Shown: one piece after another, positions 9,844 to 19,704 of the stretch
Position numbering within the stretch: the stretch's first letter is position 1
Layout: every line of letters begins with the position of its first letter
NCBI GenBank assembly: GCA_014803765.1
Contig: JAAVBC010000019.1
Span: forward strand, 1-55,580
Length of the DNA stretch: 55,580 nucleotides
Reading direction: 5' to 3'
DNA from: Bacteroides sp.
Lineage (GTDB): Bacteria > Bacteroidota > Bacteroidia > Bacteroidales > Muribaculaceae
Position numbers and translations under genes: made by a program
The notes under the pieces: model-generated
Databases searched by the model: none
What the model was told of the DNA's origin: nothing
Seen by the model: the letters and a program-made list of their open reading frames with translations, nothing else

Positions 9844-11619
9844 ATGTCGGATAAAAACAGATGGCAACCCCAAGGCTGCACTAAGGCAATTGCAGATTTC
9901 ATTGTAGATAACGCAGGCATCATATTTTTCTATATACTGATTCTTGCGATATCCCCATTTTTTATGGTGAATGAAATGGGGGAAGTCCGACCGTTGTTCA
10001 GCGCTCTCCCGCATATTTTCTCCAATGCCTTCTTTCCGGCTTCTCTATTTGCTTGTATAAGATTCTTATTCTTACTCTCTTCAAAACGATTTAAGTTTTT
10101 CAGATTCCTTGCCGGAGGAGTTACATTCTTTGTAATTCTTATTTCCTTTGCTGATATATGGATGCGTCTTAACATCAACAGCAGATGGTCAGACAGAATA
10201 TTGCGTCTGATATTTGAAACCAATGATTCGGAAGCAAGCGAATTTCTATCTGATAATCTTTTTACATCCGGGAGTTTGATAACGTTCGTATTGTTTTTTG
10301 CCGTTACTGCGCTTGCCTATCGGTTTTTCGTAAAAAGCAAAGTATTTATTGATATTTTTAAAGGATTGACGCGCAATGCAACAGGCACAATAAGTTTGTT
10401 ACTCTTGTTTATGCTTTGGAACATCTGGTCGGTTCGTGTCACTTCGGTGGAAGACTGTCTGGAAGTTATGGATTCTTCTTCTCAACTATATAGTTCAGTA
10501 AAAGCGTTTAAAGATCAATTTAAACGTGTGTCGATTATGGAGGACGCTATAACTAAAAGTGATGGCAGACTTAATTCCACAAGCGATCATCCGGCAAGAA
10601 TAGTTTGGGTTATTGGCGAGTCGGAATCTAAATTCCATTCTCAATTGTATGGCTATGGAAAACCCACTACTCCTGAAATGCTTAAAGAAGTGGAAAAAGG
10701 GAATATTATCATTTATAATGACGTGATCAGTTGCGTTCCGAACACGGCTAATATGATGGAAATCCTGTTTTCCCCGGCTGATCCGCTCGCACCTGAGGAG
10801 GAAAGATTCAGCACCCCTCTTTTCCCGATGATTTTACGCAAAGCTGGATATAATGTCCGCCTGTTTGACAACCAACAGACTCTAACTATAAAGGGTGACA
10901 AATGGTATGAGTTGGGCAATTGCAGTTTCATCAACTCCCGAAAATTGAGTGAGGCGTCCTTCTCTTATCGCAATGACTCTATTTTTGCCTACGATAATGA
11001 CTTCATTACCTATATATTGCCGAAATTTCAAAAGAAAAATTATCCCGTTGTCGATATCATCCATCTGATGGGGCAGCATGCATCTGCATTTAAGAGAGTT
11101 CCGGATGAAGAGCGATATAAATATTTCAAGTCATCTGATTATTCCGATAGAAAAGATCTTAATGAAGAGGAGCGACAGATTGTTGCTGATTATGATAATG
11201 CAACACGATTTGTAGATTCACAGTTGGCACGACTGATTAAAGCAGTAGAGGATGAAGATGCGATACTTGTTTATATATCGGATCATGGCGAGTTGATGTG
11301 TGATGTCGATTCACGCCATTGGCGGGCTTCTCGACCCGCAACGGAGATTTCGACAGCTCCCTACATGTATTGTGTTCCGTTTGTGACCTACACAACTCCC
11401 AAATTCAGAGAAAAGCACCCTGCCCTTTACAAAAGGTTGCAACAAGGTAAAGATCTCCCCTTCTCTCTCGCCTATTTCAGTCATTTTATGTTCGACCTCG
11501 CAGGCGTTAAAAGCCGATTCTTCAACACCTCTCTATCGCCCCTCTCCCCCTCATGGTCCTATCCGTCGCGCCCCGCCGTAGACATAGGGGATTACGACAA
11601 ATGGATGAATCAAAAATAA
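9844..11619 (+). CDS. EptA-like phosphoethanolamine transferase (alkaline-phosphatase/sulfatase fold)
   Basis: A 591-residue inner-membrane protein. About five membrane segments lie in the first ~200 residues, followed by a periplasmic sulfatase-fold domain. Motifs are VIGESESKFHSQLYGYG (nucleophile position Ser260, where EptA-type enzymes have Thr), IYNDVISCVPNT, and the metal site SDHGE near residues 479-483, followed by a conserved His-rich region. Family members move phosphoethanolamine from phosphatidylethanolamine to lipid A or other glycans, which in many bacteria lowers sensitivity to cationic peptides. The substrate here is unknown. It may be cotranscribed with the small gene upstream and converges on comEC 18 bp away. 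Confidence 0.85.
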   Translation: MSDKNRWQPQGCTKAIADFIVDNAGIIFFYILILAISPFFMVNEMGEVRPLFSALPHIFSNAFFPASLFACIRFLFLLSSKRFKFFRFLAGGVTFFVILISFADIWMRLNINSRWSDRILRLIFETNDSEASEFLSDNLFTSGSLITFVLFFAVTALAYRFFVKSKVFIDIFKGLTRNATGTISLLLLFMLWNIWSVRVTSVEDCLEVMDSSSQLYSSVKAFKDQFKRVSIMEDAITKSDGRLNSTSDHPARIVWVIGESESKFHSQLYGYGKPTTPEMLKEVEKGNIIIYNDVISCVPNTANMMEILFSPADPLAPEEERFSTPLFPMILRKAGYNVRLFDNQQTLTIKGDKWYELGNCSFINSRKLSEASFSYRNDSIFAYDNDFITYILPKFQKKNYPVVDIIHLMGQHASAFKRVPDEERYKYFKSSDYSDRKDLNEEERQIVADYDNATRFVDSQLARLIKAVEDEDAILVYISDHGELMCDVDSRHWRASRPATEISTAPYMYCVPFVTYTTPKFREKHPALYKRLQQGKDLPFSLAYFSHFMFDLAGVKSRFFNTSLSPLSPSWSYPSRPAVDIGDYDKWMNQK

Positions 11620-11637
11620 ATTACTTCCGCCCCGGGG

Positions 11638-13197
11638 TTAAAAGATAAGGGTGGCAGCTGAGAGGAGGAAGCTGAGAAGGGCAGCTGTTAGCCAGGGATA
11701 GGAAACTCGGGTGCTTTCTTGATTGACGGCTGCTCCTGAGTAGTGGACCGGTGGTATTATATAGAGGGATATGGCAGCTAAAGTCATTCCTAAATACCAT
11801 AACAAGATTGTTGACATCTGCGGAGAAATGCTTAAGGAGGTTCCTAAAAATTGCGATGCGAGTCTTAAAATTCCGTCTATGCTTTTGTCAATAAGATATG
11901 CCATGATTTCCAAATCAACACCTAAGGATAGCAAAATAACGTATAATAGCAATAATGACATCAGGATAGGGAGCAATGGAATCAGGATTAAGTTGGATTG
12001 CATGAAATTCAAGGGGATGCTTCCGAAGTAATAGCCTGTTAAAGTCCATGTTGCGGCAACGGCTATAATTGTAGTAAGTAGCAAACCGCAAACCTTATAT
12101 GTCTTGGGATGTTCATGATGACTTACAGGATTTAGTTTCTCGACAAACAGACATATCGACATCACACAAAGAAAACTCAGTTGGAAACCGACATCATACA
12201 AGGCAGCCGGTGAAAAGAGAAGAATAATAACGGCAGCTACACATACCGATTGATAAGAGTCGCGTTGCCTCTCCATAATCCAGGCAATTGCCGTGATTGA
12301 AAGCATTAATGCCGCTCTCACTGTCGAATAGTTCATTCCTGTCAGTAACGCGAAAATCCATATCCCGACAATTACTGTGATATATCGGGCATTTCTTGCT
12401 CTAATCAACATCATCGGCATCGTCAGCCAAAGAAGAGTCATAGTAAGTATTCCGGCATGAAGTCCGCTGAGCGCAAGAATATGTGAAAGACCGGCATCAC
12501 GGAAAGTCTGTTGAGTCCTCGGTTTGACCCCTCCTTTATCTGCAAGCAGAAGCGCCTTGGCAAGGGCTATACTTGATTCAGTTAGATTTGAGTTTTCAAT
12601 CAGCATTGCTATCTTTTCATTGCATCTCAGGGCAATCGACTTCAGACTGCGAGAATATCCTGTAACCTGATAATTGTCCGTATTCTTAATAAATGCCGAA
12701 TATGCGCCCTCATCCCCTACTCTTAACTTGGAAATGAAAGATATTTCCGCTCCGGGAGTAAGAATTATATCTCCGGGTGTAAAAAGCTGCATACCGACAT
12801 TTCTACACCCTATCTGCTCTTCAGGAGTGATAATTCTTCTTACTTTTATTTGATAGCGTTCGGAAGTAGCAGATGTGGCGCGTGACTCAATCACGCCTTG
12901 TATTTGATATTCCGTAGCCGGGTCATACTTGGGTATTCCCTCCCTGTCGTTTCCGTAAGTCGGAGCGTTAACCCAGACAGATAAAGCTCCTAAAGAGAGA
13001 GCAAAAATACAACTTAACAGATAATGCAGATAACCGATTGAAATAAAATAATGCGGAAATCTTTTAAGTAGCAGGCTTACACTCAATCTTAGGACTACAA
13101 ACAACAGAGCTGCGACAATAAAAATTGTCAATGAAGAGAAATAATCCGACAAAAGTATGGCAGATATAATCCCACATAAGATGACAATTATTTTCAT
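11638..13197 (-). CDS. comEC: ComEC/Rec2-family membrane protein, short form
   Basis: A 519-residue polytopic membrane protein of the DNA-uptake channel family. The N-terminal region has two or three membrane segments and a soluble OB-like DUF4131 part (~90-200). The competence domain begins with SIALAKALLLADKGGVKP and the hallmark LSHILALSGLHAGI near residues 230-245, followed by about eight membrane segments. The C-terminal metallo-beta-lactamase domain found in many ComEC proteins is absent; the protein ends after a last hydrophobic helix. The start overlaps the stop of the DUF4296 gene by 4 bp, indicating translational coupling. It is the last gene of the ddl-ileS-lspA-DUF4296-comEC run. 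Confidence 0.88.
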   Translation of the reverse strand: MKIIVILCGIISAILLSDYFSSLTIFIVAALLFVVLRLSVSLLLKRFPHYFISIGYLHYLLSCIFALSLGALSVWVNAPTYGNDREGIPKYDPATEYQIQGVIESRATSATSERYQIKVRRIITPEEQIGCRNVGMQLFTPGDIILTPGAEISFISKLRVGDEGAYSAFIKNTDNYQVTGYSRSLKSIALRCNEKIAMLIENSNLTESSIALAKALLLADKGGVKPRTQQTFRDAGLSHILALSGLHAGILTMTLLWLTMPMMLIRARNARYITVIVGIWIFALLTGMNYSTVRAALMLSITAIAWIMERQRDSYQSVCVAAVIILLFSPAALYDVGFQLSFLCVMSICLFVEKLNPVSHHEHPKTYKVCGLLLTTIIAVAATWTLTGYYFGSIPLNFMQSNLILIPLLPILMSLLLLYVILLSLGVDLEIMAYLIDKSIDGILRLASQFLGTSLSISPQMSTILLWYLGMTLAAISLYIIPPVHYSGAAVNQESTRVSYPWLTAALLSFLLSAATLIF

Positions 13198-14105
13198 CTT
13201 ACAGCGCTTTTCACAGTTCTCTTCTGCTGTAACATTGTGGAGGATTCTTTTGCTTGAACAGGATCAGGTGTGACAAACTTTGCCTGACTTTTAATAGTAT
13301 CTGTCTTTCCGTCGGATTGACTCTGTAAAGAAGTTGTATCCTTAACAACTGTTCTTTTGCGCGGACCCATCGACATTCGCTGATGACTGATACCATTATA
13401 ATATTTCATGGAATCGAAAGGAGTCTTTATTATCCGTATGCTGTCAGCCCATGCCGGCATGGAGCTTCGCTTCACCCTGATCGATCCGAAGATTCTTTTC
13501 ACTTCACGCGCCGTATCAGTCTGGAATGTGATGGATAGGGTTCTGTCAGACTGAAGCCTTGATTCTGCTATCGAACCTGCGTTGTCGGAATAATCCACTC
13601 CAATCATTGCAGTTGCATCTACAGGAGATGAAAATCTCATTTTCCATTCAAGTACATCTCCCCGTGTGACTCCCTCAGCCGGCAATTCAAAAACCAAAAC
13701 ATCAGATTTGGCGAGCGGACTGAAGAGAATATGGCGAGGCAACTGCCAAAGATTATTTGAAGAATTATCGAATGAAGCTCCACCGGTCTTTGTCCGCAAC
13801 TTGGATAATCTGCGATTGACGTTATCATAGAGCTTATAATAATCATCCATGTTCTCGGCATACCAGTTATAGGTCGAGTCAAGTGTAGCCCGATCCACAC
13901 CATGTTTTACAAGTACAGCCTCTCCGAGCTTATTGCGAACGCTATCAGGCATGGGATCAGAAGCTGTCGACTGACTATAAGCCTCAGCAATCAACAGATC
14001 GACCATAAGGTCTTCCATCTTTGAATCCGACAAAACTCCTTTCGGACGATTCGAACAGGACGCCATTATAAGCCCTGCCACAATCATCATTCCTATCTTC
14101 TTCAT
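13194..14105 (-). CDS. DUF4296-domain lipoprotein
   Basis: A 303-residue predicted lipoprotein: the short signal sequence ends in the lipobox IMASC (Cys near residue 17). The segment after it (MEDLMVDLLIAEAYSQS, then YNWYAENMDDYYKLYDNVNRRL) matches the DUF4296 pattern of Bacteroidota. The C-terminal half is beta-rich, and the last ~60 residues are low complexity (Lys/Ser/Thr/Gln). The function is unknown. The lspA-DUF4296 neighbourhood is common in Bacteroidales as I remember it. Its stop overlaps the comEC start. Confidence 0.85.
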   Translation of the reverse strand: MKKIGMMIVAGLIMASCSNRPKGVLSDSKMEDLMVDLLIAEAYSQSTASDPMPDSVRNKLGEAVLVKHGVDRATLDSTYNWYAENMDDYYKLYDNVNRRLSKLRTKTGGASFDNSSNNLWQLPRHILFSPLAKSDVLVFELPAEGVTRGDVLEWKMRFSSPVDATAMIGVDYSDNAGSIAESRLQSDRTLSITFQTDTAREVKRIFGSIRVKRSSMPAWADSIRIIKTPFDSMKYYNGISHQRMSMGPRKRTVVKDTTSLQSQSDGKTDTIKSQAKFVTPDPVQAKESSTMLQQKRTVKSAVR

Positions 14106-14157
14106 AGCCTTCGCGTATAAGTGATGTTTACAAGTTAATTATAAACTGCTGTCAGAC

Positions 14158-14850
14158 TTATTTTTCGGTCTCCGACTGAGAATCTGAAGTGCCGAAAAGA
14201 AGGTTAAGCGCTTCGCTTGCATGATTGCGATAAAAAATTAGAATCATCAATACTCCGACGGTAATTGCCGCATCAGCTATATTGAAAATGTATTGAAAAA
14301 ATTCATAGTCTCTACCACCGATCAATGGTAAGCTGTCAGGGATATGGAAACTGAATAAAGGGAAATAAAGCATATCCACGACTCTACCCTCAAACCATCC
14401 GGCATATCCACCGCCGACCGGGAAAATCTGTGCAACTTCGGGGGGATAAGGATTATTGAAGATTTCACCATAGAATACGCAGTCAAATATATTTCCCGCC
14501 GCTCCTGCTATTATAAGTGCAAAAGATATGAGAAATCCCTTTCCTATTCCGGGTAACTCTTTGACAATCTTACGCAATGCCCATATAAACAATATGACAG
14601 CCGCTATTCTTCCGAATGTCAGGACATACTTGTTAAACCATTCCAAACCGAAAGCAAACCCATTATTCTCAATAAATTTCAGATGAAACCATGAGAAGAT
14701 TTCCATGTCTTCTCCAAAATAGAAATGGGTTTTTATCCATATTTTGAGCCATTGGTCGGCTATTACAACTACGGCAATAATAATGGAAGCGAGCAGGACA
14801 AGTGTTTTTCCTTGTCCTGCCCGCATATTATTCTTTACATCATTATTCAT
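14158..14850 (-). CDS. lspA: Lipoprotein signal peptidase (signal peptidase II)
   Basis: A 230-residue inner-membrane aspartyl protease that removes signal peptides from prolipoproteins. Four hydrophobic helices are visible. The conserved blocks are ENNGFAFG (~61-68), AGAAGNIFD (~115-123), VVDM with catalytic Asp159, and FNIADA with catalytic Asp193. It is longer than the ~165-residue E. coli enzyme because of an insertion (~130-155) between the last motifs, which I believe is usual in Bacteroidota. It lies 52 bp after ileS in the same operon, next to a lipoprotein gene that is itself a likely substrate. Confidence 0.95.
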   Translation of the reverse strand: MNNDVKNNMRAGQGKTLVLLASIIIAVVVIADQWLKIWIKTHFYFGEDMEIFSWFHLKFIENNGFAFGLEWFNKYVLTFGRIAAVILFIWALRKIVKELPGIGKGFLISFALIIAGAAGNIFDCVFYGEIFNNPYPPEVAQIFPVGGGYAGWFEGRVVDMLYFPLFSFHIPDSLPLIGGRDYEFFQYIFNIADAAITVGVLMILIFYRNHASEALNLLFGTSDSQSETEK

Positions 14851-14902
14851 CTTGAATCAGATGTGAGGATTTAATCAAATTCAGATTAAAATGTTTTGAA
14901 TC

Positions 14903-17900
14903 TTATCTTTCCACCTTGGCATATACCTCCATGCCATCAATATCAAGACAAGTTCCGTCTTTCAGATTATCAACCAATGTCAGCGAATCAGCCAGCACCT
15001 GGGATGCGATATAATCGCCGAAAGCTTCTACTGCCTGTTCAATTTCCGGTGTCTTGGTCAGTTCTACCTTCACACGATCGGTTATCTCGAAATCGCTGCT
15101 CTTACGGATATTCTGAATTCTATTGACGAGTTCACGAGCCATACCCTCATTCTTCAGTTCCGGAGTAAGGGAGATATCAAGAGCGACTGTCACATTACCA
15201 TCGCTTCCGACGAGCCATCCGGGGATATCTTCAGGAATAACCTCTACATCTTCGAGAGTTACAACCGGTGCTCCGTCGATAGAATCAAAAGTAAAGCTTC
15301 CGTTCTTCTCCAGTTCCAGAATATCTTTCTGACTCATCTCGGTGATTGCCTTTCCGAGAGCCTTCATGCTCTTACCGAATTTCGGACCGAGTTTCTTGAA
15401 GTCAGCTTTAACTCGTTTTACAAGTCCGCTCTCTTCATTCTCCACAATCTTGATATTCTTAACATTCACTTCAGATGCTACGAGATCTTTGATAGCCTCA
15501 ACATCCTCTCGCATTTTTGAGTCATTGACAGGAATGAGAAGAGTCGCAAGAGGCTGACGCACTTTCAGGTTTACTTTTCGGCGAAGTGCGAGAACATTTG
15601 AAGTGATAATCTGAGCGAGATGCATTCTCTCTTCCAGACGTTCGTCAGAAAGTTCCGGATCATATTCGGGGAAGAACGACAGATGAACTGAGGCGAATGT
15701 ATCAGGTTCGCGAGTAGGAGCAGTGAGATCGAGCCAGAGTCTGTCGGCAAAGAACGGCGAGAACGGAGCCATCAACTGCGCCACAGTTGTCAGACACTTA
15801 TAGAGGGTCTGATAAGCGGCGAGTTTATCCTCTGTCATGCCTCCACCCCAGAAGCGCTTGCGGTTGAGACGCACATACCAGTTAGAAAGATTATCACCTA
15901 CAAATTCATCGATAGCGCGAGCTGCGCGAGTCGGTTCGAAATCATCAAGCGATTCTTCTACCTCCTTTACGAGTGAATTCAGGAGCGACAGAATCCAGCG
16001 GTCGATTTCCGGACGTTTGCTGACAGGCACCTGCGCCTCATCACCCGTGAAGCCATCGAGATTAGCATATTGTGCGAAGAATTTATAGGTGTTATACAGA
16101 GTTGCGAATAGCTTTCGGCTCACTTCTGTCACGCCATCTTCATCATATTTAAGATTATCCCAGGGCTGAGAGTTGGAAATCATATACCAACGCACGGGAT
16201 CTGAACCGAAACGCTCGATATTATTAAAAGGATCGATAGCATTACCGAGACGCTTCGACATCTTCATTCCTTTCTTATCGAGCACCAGACCATTTGAGAT
16301 AACTGCCTTATACGAAGGCTGATCAAACACCATTCCGGCAATTGCATGAAGCGTGAAGAACCATCCGCGTGTCTGGTCGACACCCTCTGCAATGAAGTCG
16401 GCAGGATAAACCTCACCTGAATCCAAAGCTTCCTTGTTCTCGAAAGGATAGTGAATCTGCGCGTAAGGCATGGCACCGGAATCAAACCATACGTCAATAA
16501 GGTCTGTCTCACGCTTCATCGGTTTGCCGGACTCGCTGACAAGGATAATATCATCAACATACGGACGATGCATGTCAATCTTATCATAATTCTCCTTGGA
16601 ATAATCACCGGGCACGAATCCCTTATCTTTAAGAGGATTTGATTCCATAATCCCTGCAGCTACGCTCTTTTCGATTTCATCATAAAGCTCAGCGAATGAG
16701 GGGATAATCTTTTCCTCCTTTCCATCTTCCGTACGCCATATAGGGAGCGGAGTGCCCCAATATCTTGAGCGTGAAAGATTCCAGTCCTGCAGGTTCTCAA
16801 GCCATTTGCCGAATCTGCCGGATCCGGTAGAAGCCGGTTTCCATTTGATTTGTTCATTCAGCTCAATCAGGCGGTCGCGTGAAGCAGTCGTGCGGATAAA
16901 CCAGCTGTCAAGAGGATAGTAGAGCACAGGCTTATCCGTTCTCCAGCAATGGGGATAATTATGCACATGCTTTTCGATTCTGAAAGCAAGTCCCTGCTGC
17001 TTCAGTTCCATGCAGAGCACGATGTCCAGGTTTTCTTCCTTAGTGGCAGCCTCTTCATCGAATTTACCATCCTTATTATATTTAGGATCGTAATGATTCT
17101 TTACATAGTCACCGGCATGACGGCTGTATTCCGCGACATTGACACATTTTTCAACGAAACTTTCAGCACATTCATCCAAAGGATAGTATTTGCCCTGAAG
17201 ATCCACCATCGGGCGAGTCTCACCCTTTTTATTAATGATAAATAGAGAAGGGATGTCAGCGGCTTTAGCCACTTTAGCATCGTCCGCACCGAATGTCGGA
17301 GCGATATGTACGATGCCGGTGCCATCTTCCGTTGTGACATAATCTCCGGGAATCACGCGGAACGCATAGTCTGCCAATTCCACAAATTTGTCAGTGCCGA
17401 CTTCGAAGCACTTTTCGGGGGCGCTTTCGGCAGCTTTGACAACGTATTCTGCGGCAAATTCATCCACTTTCGCGCATGGTTTGACCCAAGGCATAAGCTG
17501 AGAATAATGCATACCTACAAGATCAGTGCCCTGCCACTTCCCTACTACCTCGTAAGGCACGACTTTATCCCCTTTCTTATAATCGGAAAGAGGCATATCC
17601 TTCCCTTCAGGCTTGAAGTAGGAGTTCACCAACACCTCTGCCATTACAGCTGTGATAGGTTCTCCTGTGTAGGGATTGTAGGTTCTCAAAGCGACATAAT
17701 CAATTTTCGGACCGACACAAAGAGCAGTATTTGAGGGAAGAGTCCAGGGAGTTGTGGTCCATGCCATGAAGTAGGGTTCACCCCAGCCTTTCATCTCCTC
17801 TTTGGGATCAAGGATATGGAAAAGAGCGGTAGCGGTTGTATCCTTCACATCGCGGTAACACCCCGGCTGATTAAGCTCATGAGAAGACAGACCTGTGCCG

Positions 17901-18460
17901 GCAGCCGGAGAATAAGGCTGGATGGTGTATCCTTTGTAAAGATAACCCTTCTTATATAGTTCACCGAGAAGCCACCAAAGGGTCTCGATATATGAATTTT
18001 CATAAGTGATATAGGGATTTTCGAGGTCAACCCAATATCCCATCTTGCGGGTGAGATCCGTCCACTCTTTAGTGTACTTCATCACTTCGCGTCGGCAGGC
18101 AGCGTTATATTCATCAACACTGATTTTTTTGCCAATGTCCTCTTTGCTGATGCCGAGAGTCTTCTCGACGCCAAGTTCAACGGGAAGTCCGTGGGTATCC
18201 CAGCCGGCTTTACGTTTCACATGGAAACCCTTCATTGTCTTATAGCGGCAGAATATATCCTTAATCGTGCGTGCCATTACATGGTGTATACCGGGCATGC
18301 CGTTAGCCGACGGCGGTCCTTCGTAGAATACGAACGACGGACACCCTTCACGTTCACTCATGCTTGACTCAAACAGAGAGTTAGCCTCCCACGAAGCCAG
18401 CATTTCCTTGTTGATCTCAGAGAGATTCAACTGCTTTAGCGGTTCTTGAAATTTTGCCAT
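14903..18460 (-). CDS. ileS: Isoleucyl-tRNA synthetase
   Basis: A 1185-residue class I aminoacyl-tRNA synthetase that charges tRNA-Ile, with an editing domain. The ATP-binding HIGH-like motif reads GIHH (~57-60, within PPSANGMPGIHH), and the second motif is KMSKR at ~733-737. The editing domain (AWTTTPWTLPSNTALCVGP, GTGIVHIAPTFG) lies between them. The length and the KMSKR form resemble the eukaryote-like type 2 IleS, a form linked to natural mupirocin tolerance in other bacteria; that is an inference. It follows ddl by 32 bp and precedes lspA by 52 bp. No dksA/traR-type gene lies between ileS and lspA. Confidence 0.97.
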   Translation of the reverse strand: MAKFQEPLKQLNLSEINKEMLASWEANSLFESSMSEREGCPSFVFYEGPPSANGMPGIHHVMARTIKDIFCRYKTMKGFHVKRKAGWDTHGLPVELGVEKTLGISKEDIGKKISVDEYNAACRREVMKYTKEWTDLTRKMGYWVDLENPYITYENSYIETLWWLLGELYKKGYLYKGYTIQPYSPAAGTGLSSHELNQPGCYRDVKDTTATALFHILDPKEEMKGWGEPYFMAWTTTPWTLPSNTALCVGPKIDYVALRTYNPYTGEPITAVMAEVLVNSYFKPEGKDMPLSDYKKGDKVVPYEVVGKWQGTDLVGMHYSQLMPWVKPCAKVDEFAAEYVVKAAESAPEKCFEVGTDKFVELADYAFRVIPGDYVTTEDGTGIVHIAPTFGADDAKVAKAADIPSLFIINKKGETRPMVDLQGKYYPLDECAESFVEKCVNVAEYSRHAGDYVKNHYDPKYNKDGKFDEEAATKEENLDIVLCMELKQQGLAFRIEKHVHNYPHCWRTDKPVLYYPLDSWFIRTTASRDRLIELNEQIKWKPASTGSGRFGKWLENLQDWNLSRSRYWGTPLPIWRTEDGKEEKIIPSFAELYDEIEKSVAAGIMESNPLKDKGFVPGDYSKENYDKIDMHRPYVDDIILVSESGKPMKRETDLIDVWFDSGAMPYAQIHYPFENKEALDSGEVYPADFIAEGVDQTRGWFFTLHAIAGMVFDQPSYKAVISNGLVLDKKGMKMSKRLGNAIDPFNNIERFGSDPVRWYMISNSQPWDNLKYDEDGVTEVSRKLFATLYNTYKFFAQYANLDGFTGDEAQVPVSKRPEIDRWILSLLNSLVKEVEESLDDFEPTRAARAIDEFVGDNLSNWYVRLNRKRFWGGGMTEDKLAAYQTLYKCLTTVAQLMAPFSPFFADRLWLDLTAPTREPDTFASVHLSFFPEYDPELSDERLEERMHLAQIITSNVLALRRKVNLKVRQPLATLLIPVNDSKMREDVEAIKDLVASEVNVKNIKIVENEESGLVKRVKADFKKLGPKFGKSMKALGKAITEMSQKDILELEKNGSFTFDSIDGAPVVTLEDVEVIPEDIPGWLVGSDGNVTVALDISLTPELKNEGMARELVNRIQNIRKSSDFEITDRVKVELTKTPEIEQAVEAFGDYIASQVLADSLTLVDNLKDGTCLDIDGMEVYAKVER

Positions 18461-18492
18461 ATATTATGCTTACTATAATTATCGGATTGATG

Positions 18493-19704
18493 TTATTTCA
18501 GACGGGGAAATTTTGTACCCTTTCCCCCTTTTGTCCCCTTTGTGCCTCCTCCAAGTGCAAAGATATTCTTGTCGTAGGTGAAAGTCTTGCGATCTGTCTC
18601 TCTCTTGCGCTTCAGAGCAAGTTGCACAAGTGTATCCATCAATTTAGGGAAAGATATTCCTGTCGCTTCCCAAAGATAGAATGAAAGTGACCCCGGAATC
18701 GTATTTATTTCATTGACGTAGATATTATTGTCAGCTTCATCTATCATGACATCTATTCGGCTGACCCCGTGGCATGACAATACGCGGAACGTATCGGCTG
18801 CCATCTTTCTGATTCTTTCGGAGGTCTCCTCCGGAATCTGCGCCGGTATTCTCTTATCGCTCGATTGCATTCCTGCATCGGTCTTTGATCCTCCCATATA
18901 CTTGTCTTCGTATGACAGGAAGTCTCCGGTCTTGATAGGTTCCTCACACACGCTACTCTGATGGTCGTCGCAGTCGCCGAGCACCGAACAGTTGATTTCC
19001 TTAAGTTTTTCGATGCAATGTTCGACAATAATTCTCGCTGAGAACTTCTCGGCATTATCTATTTTTTCAATCAGGCTTTCGCGGTCGGTGGCTTTACCGA
19101 TACCGACGCTTGAACCGAGATTCGCCGGTTTTACAATTACGGGATAACCAAGCTCTGATTCCACTTTGCTGATAATGCTTTCACGATCGGCAATCCATTG
19201 CTTATCGGTGAACCAAACATAATCCACAACCGGTATACCCTCCGAACGAAGAATCATCTTCATCGTGATTTTATCCATGCCGTTTGCACTTGAGAATGTG
19301 TTGCATCCGGCAAAAGGGATGCCGATTGTCTCCAGCACACCCTCGAAAATACCATCCTCACCGTTTGTGCCGTGAAGGACAGGGAGAGCGACATGAAGTT
19401 CGCTGACGATTTTATTGCTCTTCTTCAACAAGCCTGTGGCTTTGGCTTCATAAAGATTGTAGTCGCCATACTCGGGACGCATGAAAACTTCAGTTGCTCC
19501 CTCCTCAAGTTTTTTTAGATCCTTATAGTTTTGAATATCAAGAAGGTTGGCGCCTGTATACCATCTGCCCTGCTTGCTGATATAGACCGGGATAATGTTG
19601 TATTTTGATTCATCCATAGCATTGATTGCCTGCAATGCTGAAAGGACTGATATTTCGTGTTCAACGGATCTTCCGCCGAAAAAAACTGCTACGTTAGTTT
19701 TCAT
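18493..19704 (-). CDS. ddl: D-alanine--D-alanine ligase
   Basis: A 403-residue ATP-grasp ligase making the D-Ala-D-Ala dipeptide for peptidoglycan. The start is the ATG at 19704 (MKTNVAVFFGGRSVEHEIS); an upstream in-frame extension to 19767 has no family similarity and would cover the promoter's transcription start. Motifs are HGTNGEDG, VKPANLGSSVG, and the metal and substrate site NEINTIPGS. A loop YEDKYMGGS fits a D-Ala-specific rather than D-lactate-specific ligase, with modest certainty. The C-terminus carries an odd low-complexity tail (GGGTKGTKGGKGTK) encoded by a GGGACAAAG-like repeat. First gene of the minus-strand operon reaching comEC. Confidence 0.95.
   Translation of the reverse strand: MKTNVAVFFGGRSVEHEISVLSALQAINAMDESKYNIIPVYISKQGRWYTGANLLDIQNYKDLKKLEEGATEVFMRPEYGDYNLYEAKATGLLKKSNKIVSELHVALPVLHGTNGEDGIFEGVLETIGIPFAGCNTFSSANGMDKITMKMILRSEGIPVVDYVWFTDKQWIADRESIISKVESELGYPVIVKPANLGSSVGIGKATDRESLIEKIDNAEKFSARIIVEHCIEKLKEINCSVLGDCDDHQSSVCEEPIKTGDFLSYEDKYMGGSKTDAGMQSSDKRIPAQIPEETSERIRKMAADTFRVLSCHGVSRIDVMIDEADNNIYVNEINTIPGSLSFYLWEATGISFPKLMDTLVQLALKRKRETDRKTFTYDKNIFALGGGTKGTKGGKGTKFPRLK

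Noticed and set aside
17306..17734. 142-codon frame on the strand opposite ileS
   Set aside because: It lies wholly inside the ileS coding sequence, and its composition is that of an antisense shadow.
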